Source of the DNA: Comamonadaceae bacterium
GTDB lineage: Bacteria > Pseudomonadota > Gammaproteobacteria > Burkholderiales > Burkholderiaceae_C
DNA: 64,000 nucleotides
NCBI GenBank assembly: GCA_027488215.1
Contig: JAIYCB010000012.1
Span: 62,001 to 126,000 of the forward strand
Direction of reading: 5' to 3'
This document shows positions 40,479-49,684 of the stretch, one piece after another. Numbering within the stretch: position 1 is the first letter of the stretch; each line of letters opens with the position of its first letter. The notes beneath the pieces were generated by a model. It did no database searches. It saw only the letters and a program-made list of their open reading frames with translations, and was not told where the DNA came from. A program made the position numbers and the translations under genes.

Positions 40479-43400
40479 TCAGACTCGGGCTTGATTTGGC
40501 CGCTCAATTCTGAACCACGCAGCGTACATCGCAGGCAAGGCCAGCAAAGTGAGCGCCGTCGCCACAATCAAGCCGCCCATGATGGCCACCGCCATCGGGC
40601 CCCAAAAAATGCTGCGCGACAGCGGGATCATGGCCAGCACCGCCGCCGCTGCGGTCAGCACGATGGGGCGCAAACGGCGCACGGCCGACTCGACAATGGC
40701 CTGCCAAGGCGCCATGCCCGCGGCCCGATCCTGCTCAATTTGGTCAATCAGGATCACCGAGTTGCGCTGAATCATGCCCATGAGCGCGATCACGCCCAGC
40801 AAAGCCACAAAGCCAAAGGGGCGATCGAGCACCAGCAAAGCGCCTGCCACCCCAGCCATGCCCAAGGGCCCGGTCAAAAACACCAACATGGCGCGGCTGA
40901 AACTTTGCAACTGCAGCATGAGCAAGGTGAAGGTGATGAAAAGCATGACCGGCACGCCCGCCGCAATCGAGGCGGAACCTTTGGCGCTTTCTTCCACCGC
41001 GCCGGCCACCTCAATGCGGTAGCCGTTCAAGCCCTGTGCTTGCCAGGTGGCCTCGGTCTTTTTCAACTCGGGGAGCAACTGCGCGGTCACGGTGGCGCCC
41101 TGCAGGCCTTCCGCGATGTCCGACTGCACGGTGATGGCAAACTGCCGCCCTTCGCGCCACATCACACCCGGCTCCCACCCCATCACTGGGGTGGCTATTT
41201 GCAGCAAGGGGATAAAACGCCCCGAGGCCGTGGGCACATAGGCCTGACCCAGATCCGACAAGGCATCGCGCTCGGTCAGCGGTTGGCGCAATACGATCTC
41301 AATCAGCTTGTCGCCATCGCGGTATTGCCCCACCGTAGAACCTACCAACAAGGTGCGCGAAGCCTGTGCAATGGACTGGCTGCTCACGCCCAAAGCGCGG
41401 GCTTTGGCTTGGTCCACCTCTAATCGAACCGATTTCACCGACTCATTCCAGTTGTCATTGACGCCGCGTGTGTTGGGGTTCAGGCGCATCTGCGCTTTGA
41501 TTTCATCGGCCTTCAGGCGCAAGACCTTGGGATCCGGCCCCACCACCCGGAACTGCACCGGGTAAGGCACCGGCGGTCCATTGGGCAATAGCTTGACCCG
41601 CCCGCGCACCTCGGGAAACTCCTGCGCCAACAGGGCAGGCAACTGGGTCCGCAGCACCTCGCGGGTTTTCAGGTCGGTGGGCATCACGATCATCTGCGAC
41701 ACGTTGGTCTGAGGAAAGACCTGGTCAAGCGGCAAATAAAAGCGCGGCGTGCCCGAACCCACCCAAGATGTGACCGACTTCACACCGGCTTCCAGGGCCA
41801 AGCGCTGCTCCACGCGTCGCGTGATGTCCTCACTCGCCTTGACCGGCGAGCCTTCAGGGAGCCACAAGTCCACCATGATTTCTGGACGACTGGAATCTGG
41901 GAAAAACTGTTGCTGCACCTTGCCCATGCCCACCATGCCCAGCGCAAACAAAGCGATGGTGATGCCAATCGTCTTCCAGCGGTGTGTAACGCACCAGGTC
42001 ACCCAGGCGCGAAAGTGCCGGTAAAAGGGCGTATCAAACATTTCTGCAGAATCCAGGTGTTCCTCCGACACGGCGTGGACGGGCGGCTTGAGCAGCCAGG
42101 CCCCCAGATAAGGCACAAAGATAACCGAAGCCACCCAACTGACCAGGAGCGCCACCACCGTGACCGCAAAAATCGCAAAGGTGTACTCGCCGGTCATGGA
42201 CTTGGCCATGCCAATCGGCAAAAAGCCAGCAGCCGTGATCAAGGTGCCCGTCAGCATGGGCATGGCTGTCAGTTCGTATGCAAAGGTGGCTGCACGCACC
42301 TTGTCATAGCCCTCCTCCATTTTGCGCACCATCATCTCCACCGCAATGATGGCGTCGTCCACCAGCAAGCCCAAAGCGATGATGAGAGAGCCCAATGAAA
42401 TCTTGTGCAAGCCGATGCCAAAGTAATGCATGGCCAAAAAAGTCACCGCCAGCACCAGTGGTATCGTGATGCCTACCACCAAGCCCGGACGGATGTCCAA
42501 AGTCCAACGCCGCCACGAAGAATTGTCACCGGGCCGCTTGTGCAGGCCCAGTGCCAAGAAGCTCACTGCTAACACGATCACCACCGCCTCGATCAGCACT
42601 TTGATGAATTCATTGACCGAACTGGACACCGCGCTGGGCTGGTCCTGCACCTGGGTCAGACTCATGCCTGCAGGCAAGCTGGCCTGCTCAGCCGCAATGG
42701 CCACCCTCAAGGATTTGCCCAGAGCGATGATGTCACCGCCTTTGGCCATGGACACACCCAGCGCAATCACTTCCTGTCCATCGTGTCGCACCTTGACGGA
42801 AGGCGGGTCCGCGTAACCCAAGGTCACGCTGGCGATATCCGACAGGCGAATTTGCGTGCCCGATGCCCCACGGATAGGCATGGCCTTCAAGTCGGACAAG
42901 CTCTGGAACTGGCCACCTACGCGCACTTGGACCACATCGGCAGGTGACTGGATGCTGCCGGCCGACTCCACCGCGTTTTGTTGATTCAGTTGAGCCAAAA
43001 CGGCACCCATGTCCAAGCCCATTTGCGACAGCTTCTTTTGGGACACCTCGACAAAAACCTTCTCGTCCTGCACGCCAAAGAGCTCGACCTTGGCCACATC
43101 GGGCACGCGCAGCAAGGCTTGGCGCAAGTTGTCGGCCTGCAGTTTGATTTCTGCCGGCGTGAACCCCTGGCCGCCCAAGGCGTAAATCACGCCATACACA
43201 TCACCAAAATCGTCGTTGAAAAACGGCCCCAGCACGCCCGGCGGCAAGCTGCCGCGCATGTCGGCCACCTTTTTGCGCACGGTGTACCAAATTTGCGGCA
43301 CATCACCCGGATTGGAGTTGTCCTTGATCTGGAAAATGATCTGCGCCTCACCCGGCTTGGAATAGCTGCGGATTTTGTCGGCATAAGGCACCTCTTGCAG

Positions 43401-43634
43401 TGTGCGCTCGATCTTGTCGGTCACCTGCTGGGCCACTTGCTCCGCGGTGGCCCCCGGCCAATACGCCCGCACCACCATGGCACGAAAGGTGAAGGGCGGG
43501 TCTTCGTCTTGTCCCAGCTGAAAATAGGACGCCATGCCCAGCACCATCAGAACCACCATCAAGTAGCGCGTCAGGGCTGGGTGCTCAAGCGCCCAGAGGG
43601 AGAGGTTGAAACGGGTGTTCTCGGTGCGGCTCAT
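40479..43634 (-). CDS. RND efflux transporter permease (AcrB-type family)
   Basis: A 1051-aa inner-membrane pump with 12 predicted membrane segments and two large periplasmic loops. The segment GRLPVDDAIIAVEMMVRKMEEG-like (here ALGLLVDDAIIAVEM) is the conserved TM4 Asp pair; FLALGLHKRPGD and GPLGMAGVAGALLVLDRPFGF mark later segments. Proton-driven export of drugs or solvents is expected. The gene starts 4 bp past the adaptor stop. No outer-membrane channel gene is beside it, so a shared TolC-like protein is likely. The subfamily resembles HAE pumps with FQLGQDEDPPFTFRAMVV near the start. Confidence 0.93.
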   Translation of the reverse strand: MSRTENTRFNLSLWALEHPALTRYLMVVLMVLGMASYFQLGQDEDPPFTFRAMVVRAYWPGATAEQVAQQVTDKIERTLQEVPYADKIRSYSKPGEAQIIFQIKDNSNPGDVPQIWYTVRKKVADMRGSLPPGVLGPFFNDDFGDVYGVIYALGGQGFTPAEIKLQADNLRQALLRVPDVAKVELFGVQDEKVFVEVSQKKLSQMGLDMGAVLAQLNQQNAVESAGSIQSPADVVQVRVGGQFQSLSDLKAMPIRGASGTQIRLSDIASVTLGYADPPSVKVRHDGQEVIALGVSMAKGGDIIALGKSLRVAIAAEQASLPAGMSLTQVQDQPSAVSSSVNEFIKVLIEAVVIVLAVSFLALGLHKRPGDNSSWRRWTLDIRPGLVVGITIPLVLAVTFLAMHYFGIGLHKISLGSLIIALGLLVDDAIIAVEMMVRKMEEGYDKVRAATFAYELTAMPMLTGTLITAAGFLPIGMAKSMTGEYTFAIFAVTVVALLVSWVASVIFVPYLGAWLLKPPVHAVSEEHLDSAEMFDTPFYRHFRAWVTWCVTHRWKTIGITIALFALGMVGMGKVQQQFFPDSSRPEIMVDLWLPEGSPVKASEDITRRVEQRLALEAGVKSVTSWVGSGTPRFYLPLDQVFPQTNVSQMIVMPTDLKTREVLRTQLPALLAQEFPEVRGRVKLLPNGPPVPYPVQFRVVGPDPKVLRLKADEIKAQMRLNPNTRGVNDNWNESVKSVRLEVDQAKARALGVSSQSIAQASRTLLVGSTVGQYRDGDKLIEIVLRQPLTERDALSDLGQAYVPTASGRFIPLLQIATPVMGWEPGVMWREGRQFAITVQSDIAEGLQGATVTAQLLPELKKTEATWQAQGLNGYRIEVAGAVEESAKGSASIAAGVPVMLFITFTLLMLQLQSFSRAMLVFLTGPLGMAGVAGALLVLDRPFGFVALLGVIALMGMIQRNSVILIDQIEQDRAAGMAPWQAIVESAVRRLRPIVLTAAAAVLAMIPLSRSIFWGPMAVAIMGGLIVATALTLLALPAMYAAWFRIERPNQARV

Positions 43635-43638
43635 GAGA

Positions 43639-44760
43639 TCACCGCTTCTCAGTGACGACAGGCGCTGCGCCGTAGACGGTCACTTTCTCGCCCGAAGTCA
43701 ACACATGCACGCCCGCGCTCACCACCTTTTGTCCTGGCTTTAGGCCCGCAGCAATCACCACCTCGTTGCCATCAATCGGTCCAAGCTGCACACTTTGACT
43801 GCTGATGGTCATGCTCGTCTCATCCAACACCCAGACTGCCGTGCCCTGCCCCTCTTGGCGCAAAGCGCTGGTGGGCAATTTGATGACGGAAGGCGCGCTG
43901 CCGGGCAACCCATTCACCACCACATTCAGCGATGCGCCCAAAGGCAAGCGCTCACCGGCCTCCAGCGCCAGCTTGACGGCGTAGGTGCGTGTCACGGGAT
44001 CGGCACTGGCGGCCAACTCGCGCACCTTGCCTTGCACACTTTGGCCCGTGCTGAGCAGCTTGGCCTGCATGGTTTGCCCCACCCTCAGAGCCAAAGCCAT
44101 TTGTTCAGAAACAGCAAAGACCGCATCACGCGGACCATCGTGCGCCAGACGCAGCACGGGTTGACCGGCAGAGACAACCTGCCCCACCTCAGCCTCAACC
44201 CCAGTGATCACACCCGAATGGCTGGAAGTCAAACGCGCATAACCGGCCTGATTGCCTTGTGCCTGGGCTTGGGCTTTGGCCTGGTTCAGAGCCGCTTCGG
44301 CCGACTTCAATCCTGCTTCGCGTCGCTCCAGCTCAGCGCCACTGATGAAGTTCTGTGCCTTCAAGGCCTCAAAACGCTTGAAATCGGCCGCAGCCAAATC
44401 ACGTTGACTTTGCGCAGAACTCACCTGCGCTTGGGCTGCCTGAGCGGCCAATTGGTAGTCTTGCGCGTCGATCAAGGCCAACAACTGCCCTGCGGCCACA
44501 CGTTGTCCCACCTCGACAGGACGCTGCACCAGTTTGCCACCCACCTGAAAGCCCAGCCGCGACTCCACACGCGCCCGCACTTCTGCCGAAAACTCCCCAC
44601 CCACGCTCAAATCGCTGTCGGACACGGTAACCAACTTGACCGAACGCAAAGGCGCTTGTGGTGCCTCGGACTTGGAACACGCCACCAAAGTCATCAAACA
44701 GGCCGAAAGGGCACACAAATGGAAAACTCGCCGCGCGGTGAGTGTCATGAAGGATGGCAT
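43639..44760 (-). CDS. RND efflux periplasmic adaptor lipoprotein
   Basis: A 373-aa protein starting MPSFMTLTARRVFHLCALSACLMTLVACSKS; the LVAC lipobox gives a lipidated Cys. The lipoyl/hairpin part is GQRVAAGQLLALIDAQDYQLAAQAAQAQV with a coiled-coil hairpin after it, and the barrel follows (ITGVEAEVGQVVSAGQPVLRLA). It bridges pump and outer-membrane channel. ATG at 44760 is preferred over the upstream in-frame codons because it gives the signal sequence. Confidence 0.92.
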   Translation of the reverse strand: MPSFMTLTARRVFHLCALSACLMTLVACSKSEAPQAPLRSVKLVTVSDSDLSVGGEFSAEVRARVESRLGFQVGGKLVQRPVEVGQRVAAGQLLALIDAQDYQLAAQAAQAQVSSAQSQRDLAAADFKRFEALKAQNFISGAELERREAGLKSAEAALNQAKAQAQAQGNQAGYARLTSSHSGVITGVEAEVGQVVSAGQPVLRLAHDGPRDAVFAVSEQMALALRVGQTMQAKLLSTGQSVQGKVRELAASADPVTRTYAVKLALEAGERLPLGASLNVVVNGLPGSAPSVIKLPTSALRQEGQGTAVWVLDETSMTISSQSVQLGPIDGNEVVIAAGLKPGQKVVSAGVHVLTSGEKVTVYGAAPVVTEKR

Positions 44761-44783
44761 GGGATGTCCAGAAAATAATAATG

Positions 44784-44797
44784 ACTGACCGGTTAGT
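44784..44797. promoter_or_regulatory. Palindromic operator candidate for a TetR-family regulator
   Basis: ACTGACCGGTTAGT is a palindrome of the form ACT-N-ACCGGT-N-AGT. It lies 24 bp upstream of the adaptor ATG and 48 bp upstream of the divergent squalene synthase-like gene. Such ACCGGT-centred palindromes are typical TetR/AcrR-type sites, but no regulator gene lies next to it in this window. Confidence 0.55.
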
Positions 44798-44845
44798 AAT
44801 CTATTCAATGCGAGGTCTACTGTCAAGCGACAATACGGATTAACC

Positions 44846-45919
44846 ATGCTCAAGCACTCCCTTTTTTCGTGGCCTCATCGCGGTGGACTGAACGCCGAGC
44901 AACGACAACTCCTGGGACAGGTCTCGCGCTCTTTTGACCTGTCCATTCGCCTGTTGCCCGCAGCCCTGCAAACACCGGTGGCCATCGGCTATTTGTTGGC
45001 CCGTGCCACCGACACCGTGGCCGACACCACGGCACTGCCCCTGGCCGAGCGGCAAGTTTTGTTGACACTCATGAGCCAGGCGATCGAAACAAGCCAGGTC
45101 TGCACGAAACGGACAACGCAACTGATACGCCTTACCCAAGCCTTTGCCGCACAGCAAACCGCCCCGCACGAGCGTGCACTGATGCAGGCCCTGCCCCAAT
45201 GCTTGCCGCTCTTGTACACCCTGAGCGAAGCCGACCAAACCAGTGTGCGCCAAGTGCTGAGCCACATCACCCATGGCCAGCAGCTGGACATGGCCCGCTT
45301 TGGACCCGGCCTGCACGCCCTGACCACCGAGGCCGAATTGACACACTACACCTGGCTGGTGGCAGGTTGTGTGGGCGAGTTCTGGACCGAACTCTGCGGC
45401 CGCCACTTGCCCGGTTACAGCCAATTGCCGCAGGCCGAGATGATGCGCATCGGCCGCTCATACGGCATGGGTCTGCAGCGCCTAAACATCATTCGGGACG
45501 CTGGGGCTGACTTGGCCGCAGGGCGCTGCTATTGGCCTGTTGAGACCTTGGAGCAAGCCGGCTTGTCGCCGGAGCTGCTGGCCGAAACAGCCCGATCTGG
45601 AAGTACAGAGGGCATGCAAGCCTTGGCCCCGCTCTACACCCGGTGGCTGGACCAAACCCAAGACCAACTGGCCGACGGCATGCGCTACGCGCTGGCCCTC
45701 AAACCACTGCGCCTGCGCCTGGCAAGCGCCCTGCCCGCCTTGATCGGTGCGCGTACCGTGGCCCTGCTGCGCCAAGCCGGCCCTGCTGCACTCAAGCACC
45801 ACGTCAAAATGCCACGCCACGAAATCCGCGCATTGATGGCGCGCATCGCCTTGGGCCTGGCATCACCCACGGTTCTGGACAGGCAATTTCGCAAAATGTC
45901 TGGCGACGCCTCGCCTTGA
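44846..45919 (+). CDS. Squalene/phytoene synthase family protein (FDFT-like)
   Basis: A 357-aa prenyl-diphosphate condensing enzyme. The start has VSRSFDLSIRLLP, then YLLARATDTVADT (first Asp-x3-Asp substrate/Mg site), and QRLNIIRDAGADLAAGRCYWP (second Asp-rich site). This pattern is nearer to eukaryote-type squalene synthase than to HpnC. It joins farnesyl diphosphates head to head, giving squalene or a related C30 product. HpnD follows 31 bp downstream, so the two likely act together. Confidence 0.82.
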   Translation: MLKHSLFSWPHRGGLNAEQRQLLGQVSRSFDLSIRLLPAALQTPVAIGYLLARATDTVADTTALPLAERQVLLTLMSQAIETSQVCTKRTTQLIRLTQAFAAQQTAPHERALMQALPQCLPLLYTLSEADQTSVRQVLSHITHGQQLDMARFGPGLHALTTEAELTHYTWLVAGCVGEFWTELCGRHLPGYSQLPQAEMMRIGRSYGMGLQRLNIIRDAGADLAAGRCYWPVETLEQAGLSPELLAETARSGSTEGMQALAPLYTRWLDQTQDQLADGMRYALALKPLRLRLASALPALIGARTVALLRQAGPAALKHHVKMPRHEIRALMARIALGLASPTVLDRQFRKMSGDASP

Positions 45920-45950
45920 GCACCCGCTTTGAGTGCGAGAATCCCAGCCC

Positions 45951-46790
45951 ATGAGCCCGCAAGACTACGTCCAGCAAAAAGCCGCCGCCTCGGGCAGCAG
46001 CTTTTACTATGCTTTTCTTTTTCTACCGCCTGAGCGCCGCGCGGCCATCACGGCTTTTTATGCCTTTTGCCGCGAAGTGGACGATGTGGTCGACGAAATC
46101 AAAGACCCCAGCGTGGCCGCTGCCAAACTCGGCTGGTGGCAAAAAGAAGTGCTGCAATCCTATTCAGGCCAGCCCTCCCATCCGGTTATGCACGCGCTCA
46201 TGCCGCACACCCAGCCCTTTGGCATTGAAAGCCACCACCTGATGGCCGTGATCGAAGGCTGCCAGATGGACCTGAACCAAACCCGGTATCTGGACTTTGC
46301 GGGCCTGACGAAATACTGCCACCTGGTGGCGGGTGTGGTGGGCGAAGTCGCCGCCCGCATCTTTGGCCAGACCGACGATGCGACCACGGCCTATGCGCAC
46401 AAACTGGGACTGGCTTTTCAGATGACCAACATCATCCGCGACGTGGGCGAAGACGCCCTGCGCGGCCGCATCTACCTGCCGCTGGACGAACAGCAACGCT
46501 TTGGTGTCAAGGCACAAGACCTGATTCAGCGAAGTTATTCGGAGAACTTCACCGCGCTGATGAAGTTCCAGACCGAACGCGCCCACGCCCTGTATGACGA
46601 GGCGCTGGCCCTGTTGCCGGCTGCTGACCGCCGCGCCCAAAAACCCGGCCTCATGATGGCCAGCATCTACCGCACCTTGTTGCGCGAGATCGAAGCAACA
46701 GGCTACCAGGTGCTGCACCAGCGCATTGCGCTCACGCCATTGCGCAAGCTGTGGCTGGCTTGGAAGATGCAGGCGCTGGGGCGGTTTTGA
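45951..46790 (+). CDS. hpnD: Presqualene diphosphate synthase HpnD
   Basis: A 279-aa protein, MSPQDYVQQKAAASGSSFYYAFLFLPPERR, with AFCREVDDVVDEI (first Asp-rich motif) and TNIIRDVGEDALRGRIYLP (second). This is the typical HpnD pattern, making presqualene diphosphate from two farnesyl diphosphates for hopanoids or carotenoids. Its TGA abuts the convergent glutathione transferase stop as TGATCA. No hpnE or squalene-hopene cyclase is in the window. Confidence 0.87.
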   Translation: MSPQDYVQQKAAASGSSFYYAFLFLPPERRAAITAFYAFCREVDDVVDEIKDPSVAAAKLGWWQKEVLQSYSGQPSHPVMHALMPHTQPFGIESHHLMAVIEGCQMDLNQTRYLDFAGLTKYCHLVAGVVGEVAARIFGQTDDATTAYAHKLGLAFQMTNIIRDVGEDALRGRIYLPLDEQQRFGVKAQDLIQRSYSENFTALMKFQTERAHALYDEALALLPAADRRAQKPGLMMASIYRTLLREIEATGYQVLHQRIALTPLRKLWLAWKMQALGRF

Positions 46791-47441
46791 TCACTTCATG
46801 GACCGCGCCTGCGCATGCGCTGGTCGGTCCAAACACTGCTTGAGCCAAACCGACACTGCCGGGTACTGCGCGAGCAGCGCAGCGGCTGGGCGACCCCAGC
46901 TGGCCACGCTGGCCACACACACATCGGCCACTGTAAATCGCTTGGCGGCCAGATAGGCTTCCCCTCTGTCTTGTTGGGCTTTCAGTTGTTGATCCAGCAC
47001 AGCCAGTGGCACTTTCAAGCGACTTTCAGCTTGGTCTGCCAGCTCAGGCTTGCGCTGGTCTTCGGGCAAAGCCATGCGGTGCATCAGCACGGTGAGCGCG
47101 TCTTTTTCAAGTTCGGTCACCGCCCAAAAACTCCAACGCAAGGCCTCGGCTTCTTCGCGGGGTGTGGCAGGCGCAATCGACTGGCCATCCGCCTTACCGT
47201 GCACTCGGGCGATGTACAAGGCACAGGCCATGCTCTCCCACACGGTGACGGCGCCATCGGGGCGCTCATCGATCAGTGCTGGGATGTGCCCATTGGGGTT
47301 GATGGCCAAAAACTCGGGCTTGCGGGTAGCACCACCCGCATAGGGTGTGGCGATCAGCTCAAACGGTAGGCCCAACTCCAAAGCTGTCCAGATGGGGCGC
47401 GCAGCGCGGGATGGACCAATGCCGTAAATTTTCAAAGTCAT
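46791..47441 (-). CDS. Glutathione S-transferase family protein
   Basis: A 216-aa protein with an N-terminal thioredoxin fold (MTLKIYGIGPSRAARPIWTALELGLPFEL), the cis-proline segment NGHIPALID and the ESMACALYIARVHG glutathione-binding Ser, then an all-helical domain ending with FTVADVCVASVASWG (the N-capping box). It conjugates or reduces substrates with glutathione. Its exact substrate is not known. Confidence 0.88.
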   Translation of the reverse strand: MTLKIYGIGPSRAARPIWTALELGLPFELIATPYAGGATRKPEFLAINPNGHIPALIDERPDGAVTVWESMACALYIARVHGKADGQSIAPATPREEAEALRWSFWAVTELEKDALTVLMHRMALPEDQRKPELADQAESRLKVPLAVLDQQLKAQQDRGEAYLAAKRFTVADVCVASVASWGRPAAALLAQYPAVSVWLKQCLDRPAHAQARSMK

Positions 47442-47498
47442 GTCGATCTCCTCATCGTCCTATTGCAAAGATGCCTTGAAGGGGCCAAAGCCACCCGC

Positions 47499-48206
47499 CT
47501 AAACCCGGTAGTCGGGCCAGCAGGCACATAGCGCATGCAAGTCTGGCACCTCCAAGTGCGGGCGTACATCGCCGTGGCGCCATTCATGGCCTTCGCGATT
47601 GAGCCAAGCCACCTGCATGCCAGCAGCCAGTGCCCCCACGCAGTCGGCATGGGCGTCGTCGCCAATGTGCAGCACCTCGTCGGGCCGCACACCCGCCGCT
47701 GCGGCACCCGCCACAAAAATCCGCACATCCGGCTTGGCCACGCCCAGCGACTGGGCGCTCACGCTGGCGTGAAAGTGCTGGCCGATGCCCACGCGGTGCA
47801 CATCGGCATTGCCGTTAGACAAGGCCACCACCGGGTAGCGTTGGCTCCAAAAGGCGAGTGCGGGTAAGGCATCTTCAAACAAATCCACCCGCTGGCGCTC
47901 GGCAAAAAACACCTCGAAAGCGGGCTCAGCCAAATGCACCGGGTCACCGGCTTGCAGCAACAAGGCCCGAATCGACTGCAAACGTAAAAAAGACAAGTCG
48001 TGCGCTCGATCGGCATGGCGGGCATTGATCTCGGCACGAACCGCCTGCTTCAACCCCAAGTTGGCAGACAAGGCCGCCGTACTGGGCGCATGGTCAGAAA
48101 GCCATGCCTGCAAACCAGCTTCGGCACGGGCAATCGTGGGCCAAACGGGCCACAAAGTGTCATCCAAATCGAGGGAAATGGCTTTGATTCGGGTAATGTC
48201 AATCAT
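47499..48206 (-). CDS. HAD-family hydrolase
   Basis: A 235-aa protein from ATG at 48206, MIDITRIKAISLDLDDTLWP. Motif I is DLDDTLWP with the nucleophilic Asp; motif II is VVALSNGNAD; motif III and IV are in GVAKPDVRIF and LHIGDDAHADCVGALAAGM. A phosphatase of small metabolites is likely. It is divergent from hemH, with starts 20 bp apart. Confidence 0.9.
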   Translation of the reverse strand: MIDITRIKAISLDLDDTLWPVWPTIARAEAGLQAWLSDHAPSTAALSANLGLKQAVRAEINARHADRAHDLSFLRLQSIRALLLQAGDPVHLAEPAFEVFFAERQRVDLFEDALPALAFWSQRYPVVALSNGNADVHRVGIGQHFHASVSAQSLGVAKPDVRIFVAGAAAAGVRPDEVLHIGDDAHADCVGALAAGMQVAWLNREGHEWRHGDVRPHLEVPDLHALCACWPDYRV

Positions 48207-48225
48207 CGTGGTGGGAGAATACAGC

Positions 48226-49314
48226 ATGGCATTTCAACAAGAACCCTCCTTTCAGCATGGTCAGGCAGCGCGCACGGCCGTGTTGTACTGCAACTTGGGC
48301 ACGCCCAGCGCCCCCACGGCCCCTGCCTTGCGCAAGTATTTGGCCGAATTTTTGGGCGACAGCCGCGTGGTCGAGATCCCCAAACCCATCTGGTGGCTGA
48401 TCCTGCACGGCATCATTTTGCGTGTGCGCCCCGCCAAATCAGCGGCCAAATACGCCAGCATCTGGACCGCGCAGGGATCGCCCCTGAAAGCTTTCACCGA
48501 ACAGCAAGCCCACTCACTGGGCACTGCCCTCCAAGAGCGCGGCCACCACGTCAGCGTGCGTTACGCCATGCGCTACGGCCAACCGTCGATCCCCGAACAG
48601 CTCACAGCCCTCAAAGCCGAAGGTATGCAACGCGTGCTGATCGTGCCCGCCTACCCCCAGTACAGTGGCACCACCACGGCCAGCGTGTTCGACGCCGTTT
48701 ACCGTTGGGGCCTGAAAACTCGTCTCATTCCCGAGATGCGCTTTGTCAACCGCTACCACGACGACCCGCGCTACATCGCCGCGCTGGCGCAAACGGTGCG
48801 TGAACACTGGGCCACCCACGGCCAGGCTGAGAAGCTGGTGATGAGCTTTCACGGCGTTCCCGAGCGCACCCTGCAACTGGGCGACCCCTACCACTGCGAA
48901 TGCATGAAAACCGGACGCCTGCTGGCCGAGGCGCTGGGCCTGACAAAGGACCAGTACAAACTGACGTTCCAGTCACGATTTGGGAAAGCCAAGTGGCTCG
49001 AGCCCTACACCGAACCCACGCTGATCGCCATGGCGCAGCAAGGCATGAGAAAAGTCGACGTGATCTGCCCAGGTTTCACCAGCGATTGCCTAGAGACGCT
49101 GGAAGAAATCCAGCAAGAAGCGCAAGAAGCGTTTTTGCACGCGGGCGGCGAAAGCTTCAATTACATCCCCTGCCTGAACAACCACGCGCAGTGGATCGAG
49201 GCATTGGCTGACATCAGCCTGAACCACATGCAAGCTTGGGACTTGTCAGCCCCCGACCCTCAAGTTCTTGCAGCCAATCGCGCCCGCGCATTGGCCCTTG
49301 GAGCCAAAAACTAA
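48226..49314 (+). CDS. hemH: Ferrochelatase
   Basis: A 362-aa enzyme inserting Fe2+ into protoporphyrin IX, the last step of protohaem synthesis. The start at 48226 (MAFQQEPSFQHGQAARTAVLYCNLGTP) gives the usual family N-terminus. The catalytic His is in LVMSFHGVPERT, followed by YHCEC, TFQSRFGKAKWLEP, and the GFTSDCLETLEEI segment. Longer in-frame extension to 48025 would overlap the HAD gene and is rejected. Confidence 0.95.
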   Translation: MAFQQEPSFQHGQAARTAVLYCNLGTPSAPTAPALRKYLAEFLGDSRVVEIPKPIWWLILHGIILRVRPAKSAAKYASIWTAQGSPLKAFTEQQAHSLGTALQERGHHVSVRYAMRYGQPSIPEQLTALKAEGMQRVLIVPAYPQYSGTTTASVFDAVYRWGLKTRLIPEMRFVNRYHDDPRYIAALAQTVREHWATHGQAEKLVMSFHGVPERTLQLGDPYHCECMKTGRLLAEALGLTKDQYKLTFQSRFGKAKWLEPYTEPTLIAMAQQGMRKVDVICPGFTSDCLETLEEIQQEAQEAFLHAGGESFNYIPCLNNHAQWIEALADISLNHMQAWDLSAPDPQVLAANRARALALGAKN

Positions 49315-49376
49315 AGAGGTTTTTTTGACCACCACCCCGGATACCCCCTCATTTGGGGGTTAGAATATGACCCAGT

Positions 49377-49453
49377 CGGAGCGTAGCGCAGCCTGGTAGC
49401 GCATCTGCTTTGGGAGCAGAGGGTCGCGAGTTCGAATCCCGCCGCTCCGACCA
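49377..49453 (+). tRNA. tRNA-Pro (UGG)
   Basis: A 77-nt cloverleaf with encoded CCA; acceptor CGGAGCG with CGCTCCG and anticodon TGG in CTTTGGGAG. A perfect ACCCCC/GGGGGT inverted repeat lies just upstream (49343-49360). Confidence 0.95.
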
Positions 49454-49502
49454 TTTCCTTCAATGCTTGACCAGTGCATTGGCACCATTGAATCCAATAA
49501 CA

Positions 49503-49523
49503 AAGGCCCATCAAGGGCCTTTT
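49503..49523 (+). terminator. Terminator between tRNA-Pro and tRNA-Arg
   Basis: AAGGCCC pairs with GGGCCTT around a 5-nt loop and is followed by T-rich sequence. Confidence 0.6.
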
Positions 49524-49532
49524 CTGTTTATT

Positions 49533-49609
49533 CTGCCCGTAGCTCAGTTGGATAGAGCAACAGCCTTCTAAGCTGTGGGTCACAGGTTCGATTCCTGTCG
49601 GGCAGGCCA
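49533..49609 (+). tRNA. tRNA-Arg (UCU)
   Basis: A 77-nt cloverleaf with encoded CCA. The acceptor stem CTGCCCG pairs with CGGGCAG, discriminator G; the loop CTTCTAA gives anticodon TCT. Confidence 0.95.
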
Positions 49610-49637
49610 ATCGCCTTTATCCAGACAAGCGCTCCAA

Positions 49638-49666
49638 GAAAAACAGCCTCGTCAAGAGGCTGTTTT
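49638..49666. terminator. Bidirectional terminator between tRNA-Arg and fliS
   Basis: AAACAGCCTC pairs with GAGGCTGTTT around a GTCA-type loop. A-rich and T-rich flanks allow it to serve both the rightward tRNA and the leftward flagellar operon. Confidence 0.75.
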
Positions 49667-49684
49667 CCAAAAAAGTGGAGCCCG

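Noticed and set aside
49343-49360. ACCCCC/GGGGGT hairpin as a hemH terminator
   Set aside because: No T-run follows and it lies directly before tRNA-Pro, so it may be part of the tRNA leader; function cannot be decided.
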